Assembly: GCA_020723325.1 (NCBI GenBank)
Contig: DYJD01000045.1
Coordinates: forward strand, 1 to 42,862
Direction: 5' to 3'
DNA length: 42,862 nucleotides
DNA from: Desulfosudis oleivorans
GTDB taxonomy: Bacteria > Desulfobacterota > Desulfobacteria > Desulfobacterales > SURF-7
Position 1 is the first letter of the stretch; every line of letters starts with the position of its first letter. Positions 8,150 to 17,500 of the stretch are shown piece by piece. The translations under genes were made by a program, and so were the position numbers. The notes under the pieces were generated by a model. That model saw only the letters and a program-made list of their open reading frames with translations, was not told the origin of the DNA and searched no databases.

Positions 8150-8974
8150 ATGAAAAAACATTTTTTTTTAATCATGACCATAGCACTACTCCTCTACGGC
8201 TGCGCCGTGTTTCAAAACATCATCCAGCAGCCTACGGTGGAATTCGACAGCGTTGCCATGCGGGATATGACCCTCTTTGACGGAACGGCGGTATTCCGGT
8301 TCAAGGTGGGCAATCCGAATCCCGTCAACTTGAATCTCGATGGTCTTACCTACCTGATCCGCATTGACGGCCGGGATTTTTTAAATGGGGATTTAAAGCA
8401 AGGGCTGACTTTGCCGGCCAACGGGGTTCTGGCCGTGGAAGTGCCCATTCGCATAAACTACATGGATTTCTTCAACTCCATTGCCGATTTTTTGAAAAAA
8501 GACAGCCTTAAGTATGATCTCTCCGGGACCTTTGCATTTGGGATCTTTAATATCCCTTACAGCCATCAAGGCGACTTCACTGTGCCCAAGCTGCCCAAAG
8601 TATCGCTGAAAAGCGCTGCCGTCCGCAAGATGTCCTTGGCCGGCGCGGACCTGATACTGCAACTGGAAATGGCCAATGACAATCCCTTTGCCGTGGCCCT
8701 TAAAAATCTCGATTACGGCATAAAAATCGGCGGGGTCTCCATTGCCGACGGCAAAACCGCGGCCATATCCCCCTTGACGGATCAAGGCCGTCAGGTAATC
8801 GAGGTTCCGGTGCACATCAACTTCCTGACCCTGGGCCAGACCGCCTATCAATTGCTGAATAAAGGCTCGGCGGCCTATGAAGTGTCCGGCAACATGGGGG
8901 TGGAGGTTCCCGAGCTGGGCATCAAACCCGTGCCCTTCACCCGTAGCGGGCAGGTGGATTTCAGTGGGCGGTGA
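8150..8974 (+). CDS. LEA14/WHy-domain lipoprotein
   Basis: A 274-residue lipoprotein. The signal ends in the lipobox LLYGC (Cys18), so it should be processed by signal peptidase II and anchored to a membrane. Two copies of the LEA-type 2/WHy beta-sandwich follow: about residues 25-145 (FRFKVGNPNPVNLNLDGLTY) and 150-270 (LQLEMANDNPFAVALKNLDY); the N-P-N/D-N-P turn followed by an L-x-x-L-x-Y strand is the WHy signature. These domains are found in stress-related and envelope proteins, but their bacterial substrate is not known. The ribosome site AAGGAAG is about 11 bases from the ATG. Its end overlaps the likely GTG start of trmO, so the two are probably co-transcribed. Confidence 0.85.
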   Translation: MKKHFFLIMTIALLLYGCAVFQNIIQQPTVEFDSVAMRDMTLFDGTAVFRFKVGNPNPVNLNLDGLTYLIRIDGRDFLNGDLKQGLTLPANGVLAVEVPIRINYMDFFNSIADFLKKDSLKYDLSGTFAFGIFNIPYSHQGDFTVPKLPKVSLKSAAVRKMSLAGADLILQLEMANDNPFAVALKNLDYGIKIGGVSIADGKTAAISPLTDQGRQVIEVPVHINFLTLGQTAYQLLNKGSAAYEVSGNMGVEVPELGIKPVPFTRSGQVDFSGR

Positions 8975-9533
8975 ATTGAAAAAAGACAAAACACTTCAAG
9001 TCCCACCAGCCTCAACAGAACTAACGCTGCGTCCCATCGGTGTTGTCCGCAGCGAATTGAAGCTTTCTCCCGGGCGGGATCATGATCAGCCCACGAAACC
9101 AAAGGAGCGGATAACGGAAATCCGCGCCCAACATCGGAAACTTCAGAAGCTTGTCTCTGAGCTGATCATTGATCCTGCTTTTGAGGAATTGCTGGAGGGT
9201 ATCGAAGAATTTTCCCACATCCTGGTTCTGTATTGGCCCCATCTGCTGCCCGAAGAAAACCGCAAAATCCGCAAAGTCCACCCCATGCGACGCATGGATC
9301 TGCCGGAAGTGGGCGTATTCGCCACCCGCAGCCAGGCCCGGCCCAATCCGGTGCTGATCTCCACCGTGAGACTCCTGGCACGCCGGGGCAACATTCTGGA
9401 AGTCCAGGCCCTGGACGCCCTTGACGGCAGCCTGATTGTGGATATCAAACCTTATATGGAAATGACCCCCGAGGCCGACCAGCCGCGTTTTCCGGACTGG
9501 TTGCGGAAACTTCGGAAAGATCTGACCGAATGA
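8964..9533 (+). CDS. trmO: tRNA (adenine(37)-N6)-methyltransferase TrmO (UPF0066)
   Basis: TrmO methylates N6 of t6A37 in threonine tRNAs, using S-adenosylmethionine. The family blocks are all present: RPIGVVRS at the N terminus, EEFSHILVLYWPH in the middle, MRRMDLPEVGVFATRSQARP (positions about 9283-9342) and LDALDGSLIVDIKPY near the end. No ATG precedes these blocks in a sensible place. I chose GTG 8964, which has AGGTGG seven bases upstream and overlaps the lipoprotein stop; TTG 8976 is the alternative. With GTG the protein is 189 residues, between the short and long (E. coli YaeB-like) forms. It overlaps the next gene by four bases. Confidence 0.88.
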   Translation: MGGELKKDKTLQVPPASTELTLRPIGVVRSELKLSPGRDHDQPTKPKERITEIRAQHRKLQKLVSELIIDPAFEELLEGIEEFSHILVLYWPHLLPEENRKIRKVHPMRRMDLPEVGVFATRSQARPNPVLISTVRLLARRGNILEVQALDALDGSLIVDIKPYMEMTPEADQPRFPDWLRKLRKDLTE

Positions 9534-10090
9534 ATCCGGCCACCCATTTCCTGGCGAGCTGGACCCTTGCCAATGCGGCTGATCTTACGTTCCGGGACCG
9601 GGCCCTCATCACCCTGTGCGGGGTTGTGCCTGATGTGGACGGCCTGGGCATCATCGTCGAGCTCGCCACTGCCGGCAGCACTGCCCCGCTGAATTGGTAC
9701 AGCCGCTATCACCATGTTCTCTGCCATAACATCGGATTTGGGCTGTTGCTGGCATTGGTAATCCTTATTTTTTCCGTGCGAAGATGGACCGCGCTCCTGC
9801 TTGCCATGTCGGCTTTTCATTTCCATCTGTTCTGCGATCTGATCGGTTCCCGGGGACCCGACGGTTATCAGTGGCCGATCCCCTATCTGTGGCCGTTTTC
9901 AAGGCAATGGCAGCTTGCCTGGCAGGGCCAATGGGCTTTCAATGCCTGGCCCAACATCGTGTTCACCTTTGTGTTGCTACTGGTTGTATTGTATCTGGCC
10001 TGGAAGCGCGGCCGCTCCCCTCTAGAAATGATTTCTAAAAAGGCCGACGCTGCTTTAACGGTCAAGTTAAAAGCCAAATGCGGGCCTTGA
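9530..10090 (+). CDS. YdjM-like membrane-bound metal-dependent hydrolase family protein
   Basis: A 186-residue integral membrane protein with about four hydrophobic helices. Conserved polar residues sit where the YdjM/DUF457 family has them: THFLASW at the N terminus, PDVDGLG near residue 35, YHHVLCHN near 61-68 and HFHLFCDLIGSRGPDG near 97-112. These His/Asp clusters are thought to bind metal; the substrate is unknown for the family. ATGA overlap with trmO suggests co-translation. The C-terminal 25 residues are polar and variable. Confidence 0.75.
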   Translation: MNPATHFLASWTLANAADLTFRDRALITLCGVVPDVDGLGIIVELATAGSTAPLNWYSRYHHVLCHNIGFGLLLALVILIFSVRRWTALLLAMSAFHFHLFCDLIGSRGPDGYQWPIPYLWPFSRQWQLAWQGQWAFNAWPNIVFTFVLLLVVLYLAWKRGRSPLEMISKKADAALTVKLKAKCGP

Positions 10091-10125
10091 TGACCGGAAT
10101 TGGAAGTCGATTTAAATTTTCTGTA

Positions 10126-10165
10126 ATTCGAATTTGTTTCGTATTTCGATATTCGAAATTCGAAT
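10126..10165. repeat. ATTCGAAT inverted repeats between genes
   Basis: The 200-base gap before the sensor kinase holds several ATTCGAAT/TTCGAA units in both orientations, ending in a T-run. It could fold and act as a terminator for the trmO cluster; I see no gene here. Confidence 0.4.
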
Positions 10166-10293
10166 TTTTTTCACCGGTTGTAGATTTCATGTTTATAGCC
10201 ATTTGGACGCACTGCTTGACTTCAGCTTATCTCTCATTTATCATTGTAAAATAATTATAAATATAAAAATAAACCAGGCGTCCGCAAATACCG

Positions 10294-12753
10294 ATGATCG
10301 ATTTCATCTCGAAAAACGATAAGGCGCAAGCGCTGCGCCTCAAGCGCCAATTGATGGCGGACGCTTTTTTTCTCCTCTGTTTTGCCCTGGTGGGGCTTGC
10401 CTGGAAAACCGGTTTGGTGCATCTGTCCACCGGCAACTACCTTTTCAGCCTAGGAGGATGTTTTCTCGGACAAGCCGCCATCTTCATCTTCATCCGTATG
10501 GGATGGAATAAGGGTTTCAAGGATCCCAGCCTGACCATCCCGCAAATGATCGTTGGCATTGCCTGGGCCACCTATCTGATGCTGCATGTCCAGGAGCTCA
10601 GAGGCACCTTGATGATCATCTACCTTTTGATCATCCTGTTCGGTGTCTTTCAGTTGAGCCGTGTTGAATTTGCCATGGTCTCAATCATGGCCGTTTCCGG
10701 CTTCACGGGTGTGATCGTCTGGGATATATTGGCCGGCACACCCGGATTTAATTTCAATCTCAATTTGGTGCAGTGGGTCATTCTGGTGGTCATCTTGATC
10801 TGGCTGTCATTTATCGGCAGTTATATCAAAGGAATCCGTGAAAAGCTCAAACAGCGGAAAACAGAATTGCAAAACAGCTATGCGGAAATTTCAGCCCGGC
10901 AAGACCGTTTGCGCATCGCCCACCAGGAATTGGAAAACGCCCTGATCAAACTGGGGGAGCTCACCGGCAAAGCCATGACCGGCAGCATCAATTTTGAAGA
11001 CCTGGTCCAGCTCATTGCCCAAACCACAGTGGCGGAGACCAATGCCACCAAGGGTTGTTTCCTTTCTTTCTCCGAGCGTCTCTGCATCATTGCTGAAAAA
11101 CGCAATGGAAAAATCCACACTGCCTTTGAGCCCTCTATCCCCAAGGATTCCACTGCAAATTTTCCGGTGGCGTTGGTGGAACAAACCCGGCTGACCCAAT
11201 CCGTCAATTTTGTGTATAACCCTGGCAAGGATTTACGCTTTCAAGCCGATCCCTATGTGAAAAAATACAATCCGACATCCATCATCTGCCTGCCGGTGAT
11301 CCGGGAAGGTGAGCTTAAGGCGGTTCTCTACCTGGAGAGCGATTCCAATGAGAATCATTTCACCGCCGAGCGCATGGAAATCTATAAAGCGATTGCCTTG
11401 CAGGTTTTTATCGCCTTTGAAAATGCCTTATTGAATCGGGTATTGCGCAAGACTGAAAAAGCCCTCAGGGAATCGGAAAGACAATTCCGACTGATCGCTG
11501 AAAATGCTTCGGACCTGATCTGTGTGGTGGATTTTGTTCAAAACAAGTTCCGCTATGTCAGCCCCTCGGCCAAACGCTTGTTAGGTTACCAGCCGGAGGA
11601 AATCTTGCAATTGGACCTACAACATTTCATGACCCCTTCGGCTTATGATCTTGCTAGAAAATCTCTCAGCCGGGAGCTTGAAAAAGAAAAACGCAAGGAG
11701 TCTTCACCCCGAACCTTTGAACTGGAGATGGTTCATCAAAACGGAGCCTTGGTTCTCATGGAGATCTCCATGCGTTTTTTATATGATGATACCGGCAAGA
11801 TTGACGGCATAGTCTGCGTGGGCCGGGACATTACCGCGCGGAAAAAAGCAGAAGCGGAAATCTGTAAATTGAACGACGAGCTGGAGCAGCGCGTTATGGA
11901 GCGCACCCGCCAATTCAAATCCGCCAACGAGGCCCTGCAGACCTATCTGACACAACTGAAGCAAGCCCAGACCCAACTGATTCAATCGGAAAAAATGGCG
12001 GCCCTGGGCGCCTTGGTGGCCGGCGTGGCCCATGAAATCAATACGCCCCTGGGTGTGGGTATGATGGCGGCCTCCCTGCTGGAGGAAAAAACCAGGGAAT
12101 ACGAAGGCATGTATCGCGCAGGGGATATGCGCCGCTCGAATTTTGAAAAATATCTCAAAACCGCTTCGGAAGCATCCACCCTCATTTACAGCAACCTCAA
12201 TCGTGCGGCGGAGCTGGTGCGCAGTTTCAAGCAGGTGGCAGTGGATCAATCCAATGAGGAACGCCGTTTCTTTCATTTAAAGGACTACATCGACAAGGTC
12301 TTGTTCAGTCTGCAACCGGAATTCAAGCGCACTCATCATTGCATCAATGTCAATTGCCCAGCGGACCTTGAAATCTATAGTTTCCCGGGGGCGTTTTCAC
12401 AAATCATCACCAATCTGGTCATGAATTCCCTGGTGCATGGTTTTGAGGAATTGGAGCAAGGCCTTATTGAGATCGACCTCCGCCGCGAGATGGACACCTT
12501 GATTCTCTGCTACCGGGACAACGGCAAAGGCATGGATCAGGAAACCCTCAACCGCATGTTCGATCCGTTTTTCACCACCAAACGCTCCCATGGTGGAACC
12601 GGTCTTGGGATGCATATTCTTTACAATCTCGTGACCCAGACCCTGGGCGGACACCTGGAATACACCAGCACTCCCGGTGAGGGGGTCATCTTCATGATTT
12701 ATGTTCCCTTGCCGAACTCGCAACACAAAGAGGTTGCGGCTAAAGACGGATAG
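10294..12753 (+). CDS. Membrane sensor histidine kinase (GAF-PAS-HisKA-HATPase)
   Basis: An 819-residue sensor kinase. Residues about 20-175 contain five or six hydrophobic helices (membrane sensor), 180-215 a charged coiled coil, 230-380 a GAF domain (SIICLPVIREGELKAVLYLE), 395-520 a PAS domain (RQFRLIAENASDLICVVD), then a coiled linker and the catalytic core. The phospho-accepting His is His580 in LVAGVAHEINTPLG. The ATPase boxes are ITNLVMNSLVHGFE (N), DNGKGMD (G1), FDPFFTTKR (F) and GGTGLGM (G2), so the kinase should be active. No response regulator gene is adjacent; its partner is elsewhere or is the NarL-type regulator at 30741, which has its own kinase. The signal is unknown. Confidence 0.92.
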   Translation: MIDFISKNDKAQALRLKRQLMADAFFLLCFALVGLAWKTGLVHLSTGNYLFSLGGCFLGQAAIFIFIRMGWNKGFKDPSLTIPQMIVGIAWATYLMLHVQELRGTLMIIYLLIILFGVFQLSRVEFAMVSIMAVSGFTGVIVWDILAGTPGFNFNLNLVQWVILVVILIWLSFIGSYIKGIREKLKQRKTELQNSYAEISARQDRLRIAHQELENALIKLGELTGKAMTGSINFEDLVQLIAQTTVAETNATKGCFLSFSERLCIIAEKRNGKIHTAFEPSIPKDSTANFPVALVEQTRLTQSVNFVYNPGKDLRFQADPYVKKYNPTSIICLPVIREGELKAVLYLESDSNENHFTAERMEIYKAIALQVFIAFENALLNRVLRKTEKALRESERQFRLIAENASDLICVVDFVQNKFRYVSPSAKRLLGYQPEEILQLDLQHFMTPSAYDLARKSLSRELEKEKRKESSPRTFELEMVHQNGALVLMEISMRFLYDDTGKIDGIVCVGRDITARKKAEAEICKLNDELEQRVMERTRQFKSANEALQTYLTQLKQAQTQLIQSEKMAALGALVAGVAHEINTPLGVGMMAASLLEEKTREYEGMYRAGDMRRSNFEKYLKTASEASTLIYSNLNRAAELVRSFKQVAVDQSNEERRFFHLKDYIDKVLFSLQPEFKRTHHCINVNCPADLEIYSFPGAFSQIITNLVMNSLVHGFEELEQGLIEIDLRREMDTLILCYRDNGKGMDQETLNRMFDPFFTTKRSHGGTGLGMHILYNLVTQTLGGHLEYTSTPGEGVIFMIYVPLPNSQHKEVAAKDG

Positions 12754-12783
12754 GAAACCGGCTCGCTTTTTTGAAATAATGGG

Positions 12784-12817
12784 CGACCCCGATACCGATA
12801 GCGACCCCGACCCCGAA
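12784..12817. repeat. GATACCGATA/GACCCCGA motif between genes
   Basis: A third occurrence of the GATACCGATA...GACCCCGACCCCGA run that also sits inside both copies of the palindromic repeat (119-152 and 37950-37971). Here it stands alone, without the palindrome. It lies between the sensor kinase stop and the transporter promoter and is not part of a gene in my reading. Confidence 0.7.
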
Positions 12818-12859
12818 AAGAACTACATGCGATCCCCCTGCTTCACAGCAGTAAGGGGC

Positions 12860-12888
12860 TTGACACCCAGACAGGCTTCTCCTATAGT
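12860..12888 (+). promoter_or_regulatory. Strong sigma-70 promoter of the nucleoside transporter
   Basis: TTGACA at 12860-12865, a 17-base spacer and TATAGT at 12883-12888: a near-consensus housekeeping promoter. Transcription would begin near 12895, leaving a leader of about 45 bases before the ATG at 12938. Confidence 0.75.
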
Positions 12889-12937
12889 CAAAAAACAAAC
12901 AATCCTTTCCAGACAATACGCTCCAAGTGATATTCAT

Positions 12938-14182
12938 ATGATGACGTTACAAAGCTTTTTCGGATTTGCAGCTTTTGCCCTGATCGCCTGGTGCCTGAGC
13001 GAAAATCGCCGGAAATTTCCAGTGCGCATCGCCCTTGCGGGTATGCTGGGGCAGGTGGTCCTGGCTTTTGTTTTACTCAAATTTCCTTTGTTCACGGAAG
13101 CCTTTCATTGGCTTAACCGGGGAGTCCAGGCCCTTCAGGAGGCCACCCTGGCCGGCACGGCTTTTGTGTTCGGTTTTGTGGGCGGCGGCCAGACGCCCTT
13201 TGAAACCACCCATCCGGAAGCCGGTTTTATTCTGGCCTTCCAGGCCCTGCCCTTGGTGCTGGTGATCAGCGCCTTGTCTGCGCTTCTGTTCTATTGGGGC
13301 TTGCTGCAGAAAATCGTGAAAGGCTTTTCCTTTGGCCTGGAAAAAACCTTGAAAATCGGCGGGGCCGAAGGGCTGGGGGTCTCAGCGGATATATTTGTCG
13401 GCATGGTGGAGGCCCCCTTGCTCATCCGGCCCTATGTGCCCATCATGACCCGCAGTGAAATTTTCGCCCTCATGACCTGCGGCATGGCCACCATTGCCGG
13501 CACCGTGATGGTGCTCTATGCCGGCATTCTGGCAAACACCATTGAGAATGTCATGGGCCATATTCTGATTGCCTCCATTATCGCGGCCCCGGCTTCCATT
13601 GTCACGGCCAAGATCATGATCCCGGAAACCGGTGAACCGACCCCCGGTGAGATCAAGGCCCCGGAGGAAGCTGTCTCGGCCATGGATGCAATCACCAAGG
13701 GAACCGTCCAGGGCCTGGAACTTTTTCTCAATATCATCGCCATGATCATCGTACTGGTGGCCCTGGTTCACCTGATCAATCAAATCCTGGGCCTGCTGCC
13801 GGCCTTGAACGGCGCAGCCTTGACCCTGCAGCGTATTTTCGGCTGGCTCATGTCTCCCGTGGTCTGGCTCATGGGCGTGCCCTGGGGCGAAGCCCAGACC
13901 GCCGGTACCTTAATGGGCACCAAAACCGTACTCAACGAATTCATTGCTTATGTGAATATGAGCCGCCTGCCTCCCGGCCAACTGAGTCCGCGCACCCAGC
14001 TGATCATGACCTATGCCCTTTGCGGCTTTGCCAATCCAGGCAGTCTCGGCATCATGATCGGCGGTTACAGCGGCATGGCGCCGGAGCGGCGCAAGGAAAT
14101 CGTTTCCCTGGGATCTAAGGCTATCATATCAGGCACCCTGGCCAACTGTATGACCGGCGCAGTGGTGGGCATGTTGATGTAA
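12938..14182 (+). CDS. Concentrative nucleoside transporter (CNT/NupC family)
   Basis: A 414-residue multi-helix inner-membrane protein that should import nucleosides with H+ or Na+. CNT signatures: FVFGFVGGG near residue 75, SADIFVGMVEAPLLIRPYVP near 145-165, MTRSEIFALMTCGMATIAGT after it, and CGFANPGSLGIMIGG near 360-375. The usual G-x-x-x-NIF-x-GQTEAPL core appears as ADIFVGMVEAPL, so the conserved Asn and Gln-Thr that contact the ribose and base are changed to Asp and Met-Val. This may mean altered specificity. I chose ATG 12938 (or 12941) because the upstream reading frame runs through the GATACCGA repeat and the promoter. Confidence 0.85.
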   Translation: MMTLQSFFGFAAFALIAWCLSENRRKFPVRIALAGMLGQVVLAFVLLKFPLFTEAFHWLNRGVQALQEATLAGTAFVFGFVGGGQTPFETTHPEAGFILAFQALPLVLVISALSALLFYWGLLQKIVKGFSFGLEKTLKIGGAEGLGVSADIFVGMVEAPLLIRPYVPIMTRSEIFALMTCGMATIAGTVMVLYAGILANTIENVMGHILIASIIAAPASIVTAKIMIPETGEPTPGEIKAPEEAVSAMDAITKGTVQGLELFLNIIAMIIVLVALVHLINQILGLLPALNGAALTLQRIFGWLMSPVVWLMGVPWGEAQTAGTLMGTKTVLNEFIAYVNMSRLPPGQLSPRTQLIMTYALCGFANPGSLGIMIGGYSGMAPERRKEIVSLGSKAIISGTLANCMTGAVVGMLM

Positions 14183-14197
14183 CAAAAGGAGATAAAA

Positions 14198-14533
14198 ATG
14201 ACAGCAAAAAGAAGCATGATTTGGATCGGATTCACGGCCCTCGTATTTCTGATCGGTTCGCGTTCCCCTTATTCCCCCTCCGTTTTTGCAGCGGAAACGG
14301 ACAAACCCGCCGTGAAATATGAGCTGGAGGCCTCCTTTGAAGAGAATCTGCTGCTCTTCAAGGGGAAATACGTGCGCATCACCTTGATCGGCGGCGCGGT
14401 TCTGTCTGGCCAGGTCAAAGATGTCAAAAAGGGTCTACTCCATCTTGAAAAAATTTCCGAAAGGGATTTTTTCGACGCCTTGATTAAAATTGAAAACATC
14501 ACTGCCATGGAGGCGAAATTCAGGGGATTTTAA
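14198..14533 (+). CDS. Exported Sm-like small protein
   Basis: A 111-residue protein with a signal peptide (hydrophobic stretch at residues 8-20, probable cleavage after SVFA). The mature part has GKYVRITLIGGAVLSGQVKD followed by GLLHLEKI and DALIKIENITAMEA, the strand-turn-strand layout of an Sm-like beta barrel. An exported Sm-like fold cannot be an RNA chaperone in the usual sense; in this setting it is probably a protein- or membrane-interacting domain. AAAGGAG precedes the ATG. It lies between the transporter and the alpha-2-macroglobulin gene, 15 and 24 bases from them, so all three are likely one operon. Role unknown. Confidence 0.65.
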   Translation: MTAKRSMIWIGFTALVFLIGSRSPYSPSVFAAETDKPAVKYELEASFEENLLLFKGKYVRITLIGGAVLSGQVKDVKKGLLHLEKISERDFFDALIKIENITAMEAKFRGF

Positions 14534-14557
14534 TTCCGGGCGGACTGGAGACGCGCC

Positions 14558-17500
14558 ATGAAAAAGATCTTGGTTCTTTTGGTATGGACTCTGGTCCTGT
14601 TCGCCCCGTTTGTCGAAGCCATGGAACGGGAAAATCTTTGGAAAAAAGTGACGGAGGCCAATCAAAAGGGCCGGCCCCAGACCGCCATCCAGGAACTCGC
14701 GCCCATCATCAAAAGCGCCCTGCAGGACAAGGCCTATGCTGAAGCAGTCAAGGCTATCGGTCTGAAGATCGCCCTGGAAGGGAATATCCAGGGCAACAAA
14801 CCAGAGGAAAAGATCATCCGGCTCCAGGCCGAGATCGCCCAGGCCCCGAAAGCAATGCAACCGGTGATGACGGCCATCCTGGCCAACTGGTACTGGCATT
14901 ATTTCAAGGCCAATCGCTACCGTTTCCTGAATCGAGCCAGTACGGCCGCGCCGCCCGGGCCGGATTTCACCACCTGGGACCTGCCCCGCATCCTGGGTGA
15001 AATCGACAAGCAGTTCACCTCCGCCCTCAGTCACGACCAAATACTGAAGACCACACCCATTGAAACCTACGATGCGCTTTTGGAAAAAGGCACGGAAACG
15101 GACAGCCACCGGCCCACCTTGTTCGATTTCCTGGTCTTCAATGCCCTGGAATTCTACACCACCGGCGAACAGGCGGCCGTCAAGGCCGAGGATGAGTTCG
15201 AACTTGCCGCCGACAGCCCGGTCCTGGGCTCCGCGGAAGAATTCCTGAATTGGCAGCCGGCCTCCACTGACACGGATTCCCCCACCCTGAAGGCTGTCGG
15301 TCTCTATCAGAATCTCCTGGCCTTCCATCGTAACGATGAGGACCAGAGCGCCTTCCTGGACGCGGATCTCTGGCGCCTGCATTTCGGCTTCAACAAAGCC
15401 GTGGGTGAAGAAAAAAAGACCCGTTATAAATCTACCCTGGAGCGGTTCACCGAACAAAATAAAGCCCATCCCCTGGCGGCCCGGGCCCTGTCCCAATTGG
15501 CCGGTCTGCTCAATGATGAAGGCGAGCCTCTTGGGGCTTATAAGCATGCAGAGCAGGGTTTTAAAAAATTCCCGGCCAGCATCGGCGGCCGCATGTGCTT
15601 CAATATCATGCAGCAAATCCAGGCCGGCACTGTAAGGATGGAGACCGAGCGGGTCTGGTGCGACCCCTTGCCCGCCATTGCGGTGACCTATCGCAATGCA
15701 ACCAGGATATATTTCCGGGCCATACCCTATGATTTCAAGGAATACCTGCGTGCCCAGACCTGGTATCTGCGCGACCTGAACGAGGAGGAGCTCAGTCGCC
15801 TGCTCACCGCCCGCCCGGCCCTGGCCTGGTCAGCGGATCTGCCGGCCACACCGGACTTCAAGGAGCGTACGGAACAATTGCCGGCGCCCAAAGACCTTAA
15901 ACCCGGCTTTTATTTTCTCCTGGCCGGCCTGGATTCCGCTTTTCAGCAAAATTCCAGCCGGATCCAACTCGCTCCTGTTTGGGTGAGCGAGCTGGCCCTG
16001 GTGATGCGCGCCCCTACCAACGGGGGGCTGACCGAAGGTTTTGTGTTAAACGCCGCCTCCGGCGAACCGGTACCGGAAGCCCAAGTCCAGCCATGGGTGC
16101 GCAACCGCAACAACGGCCGTTTTGAACCAACGAATCCCGTTTCCACGGACGCAAACGGCTTGTTCCGCTTTTCACGCCGGGAAGAGGCCTGCATTTTCCT
16201 TGCTGAACAGGGCGGTCAGAGCCTGGCCACCGGCCATGAATACTGGACCTACGGCTCCCACCGGACAACCGGCCCGGATACCCGTACTGTTTTTTTCACC
16301 GACCGGGCCTTGTATCGTCCAGGCCAAGCCATTCAATTCAAAGGCATCTGCCTCCGAACGGATCTTGAAAAAAATCAATACCAAATCATCAAGGGTCAAT
16401 TCCTTACCGTGGTGTTTTATGACGTCAACCACCAGGAAATCGACCGCCGTCAGGTTAAAACCAATGACTATGGCTCCTTTAGCGGCAGTTTCACCGCCCC
16501 CCGTGAGCGCCTGACCGGAAGCATGCGCATTGAAGTTATGACCGGGCCCGGCGGCAATACCTGGATCCGAGTGGAGGAGTACAAGCGCCCAAAATTTCAG
16601 GTGGAGTTGTCGCCGCCCACGGAAGCGGCGCGGCTCAACCAGGAAATCAGCGTTCCAGGCAAGGCCCTGGCCTATACCGGCGCAGCCGTGGGCCAGGCCC
16701 AGGTAAAATACCGCGTGGTGCGGGAGGTCCGCCTGCCGGACTGGTGCTGGTGGGGCCGGCGTTTTCTTTCCGCCCACCTGGGACAAGGTCAGGCCGTTGC
16801 CCATGGCACCACCGCCACGGCCGCTGACGGCTCCTTTCAGGTAAAATTCCCGGCCAAACCCGATCCTGCCGTCCTGGCCCAGGACGAGCCTGTCTTTGAT
16901 TTCACTGTCCACGCCGACGTGACCGACCCCAACGGCGAAACCCGCTCCGAACAAATTTCGGTGCAGGTGGGCTATACCGCCCTTCAGGCCGCGCTTTCCG
17001 CCGACCAATGGCAGACCGGCGATGAGCCGGTGGCGCTTTCCATCCAAACCAAAACCCTGGACGGCAAGGGCCGCTCTTCTGCCGGCACAATAAAATTATA
17101 CAGCCTGAAACAACCGGACCGGGTCAAAAGGCCGAAACTGGAGTCCGGCGCCCCGCACCCATACCGGCCGCCGGCCCGGAAGCAATCCCCGCGGCCCCAG
17201 GCTGGAATTGACGGTGCCGATCCGGATGAATGGCCCCTTGATCAGGTCGTGGCCGAACGGTCCTTTACCACCGACGGTGAAGGCGCCGGTAAATTATCGC
17301 TGGCTTTGCAACCCGGGTGTTACCGGGCCATGCTTTTTACCAAAGATGCTTTCGGCAAGGAAGTGACGGCACGCCTGCCTCTGCATGTGCTGGATGTGAA
17401 CGCGGAACGTCTGAATGTCAGGATCGCGGATTCTCTGGCGGCCCGCAAATGGTCCCTTGCGCCGGGAGAAAAGCTCACGGCCGTGTGGGGCACGGGCTAT

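Noticed and set aside
14435-15616. 393-residue minus-strand frame
   Set aside because: Antisense of the Sm-like and macroglobulin genes; composition is that of a GC-rich shadow frame.
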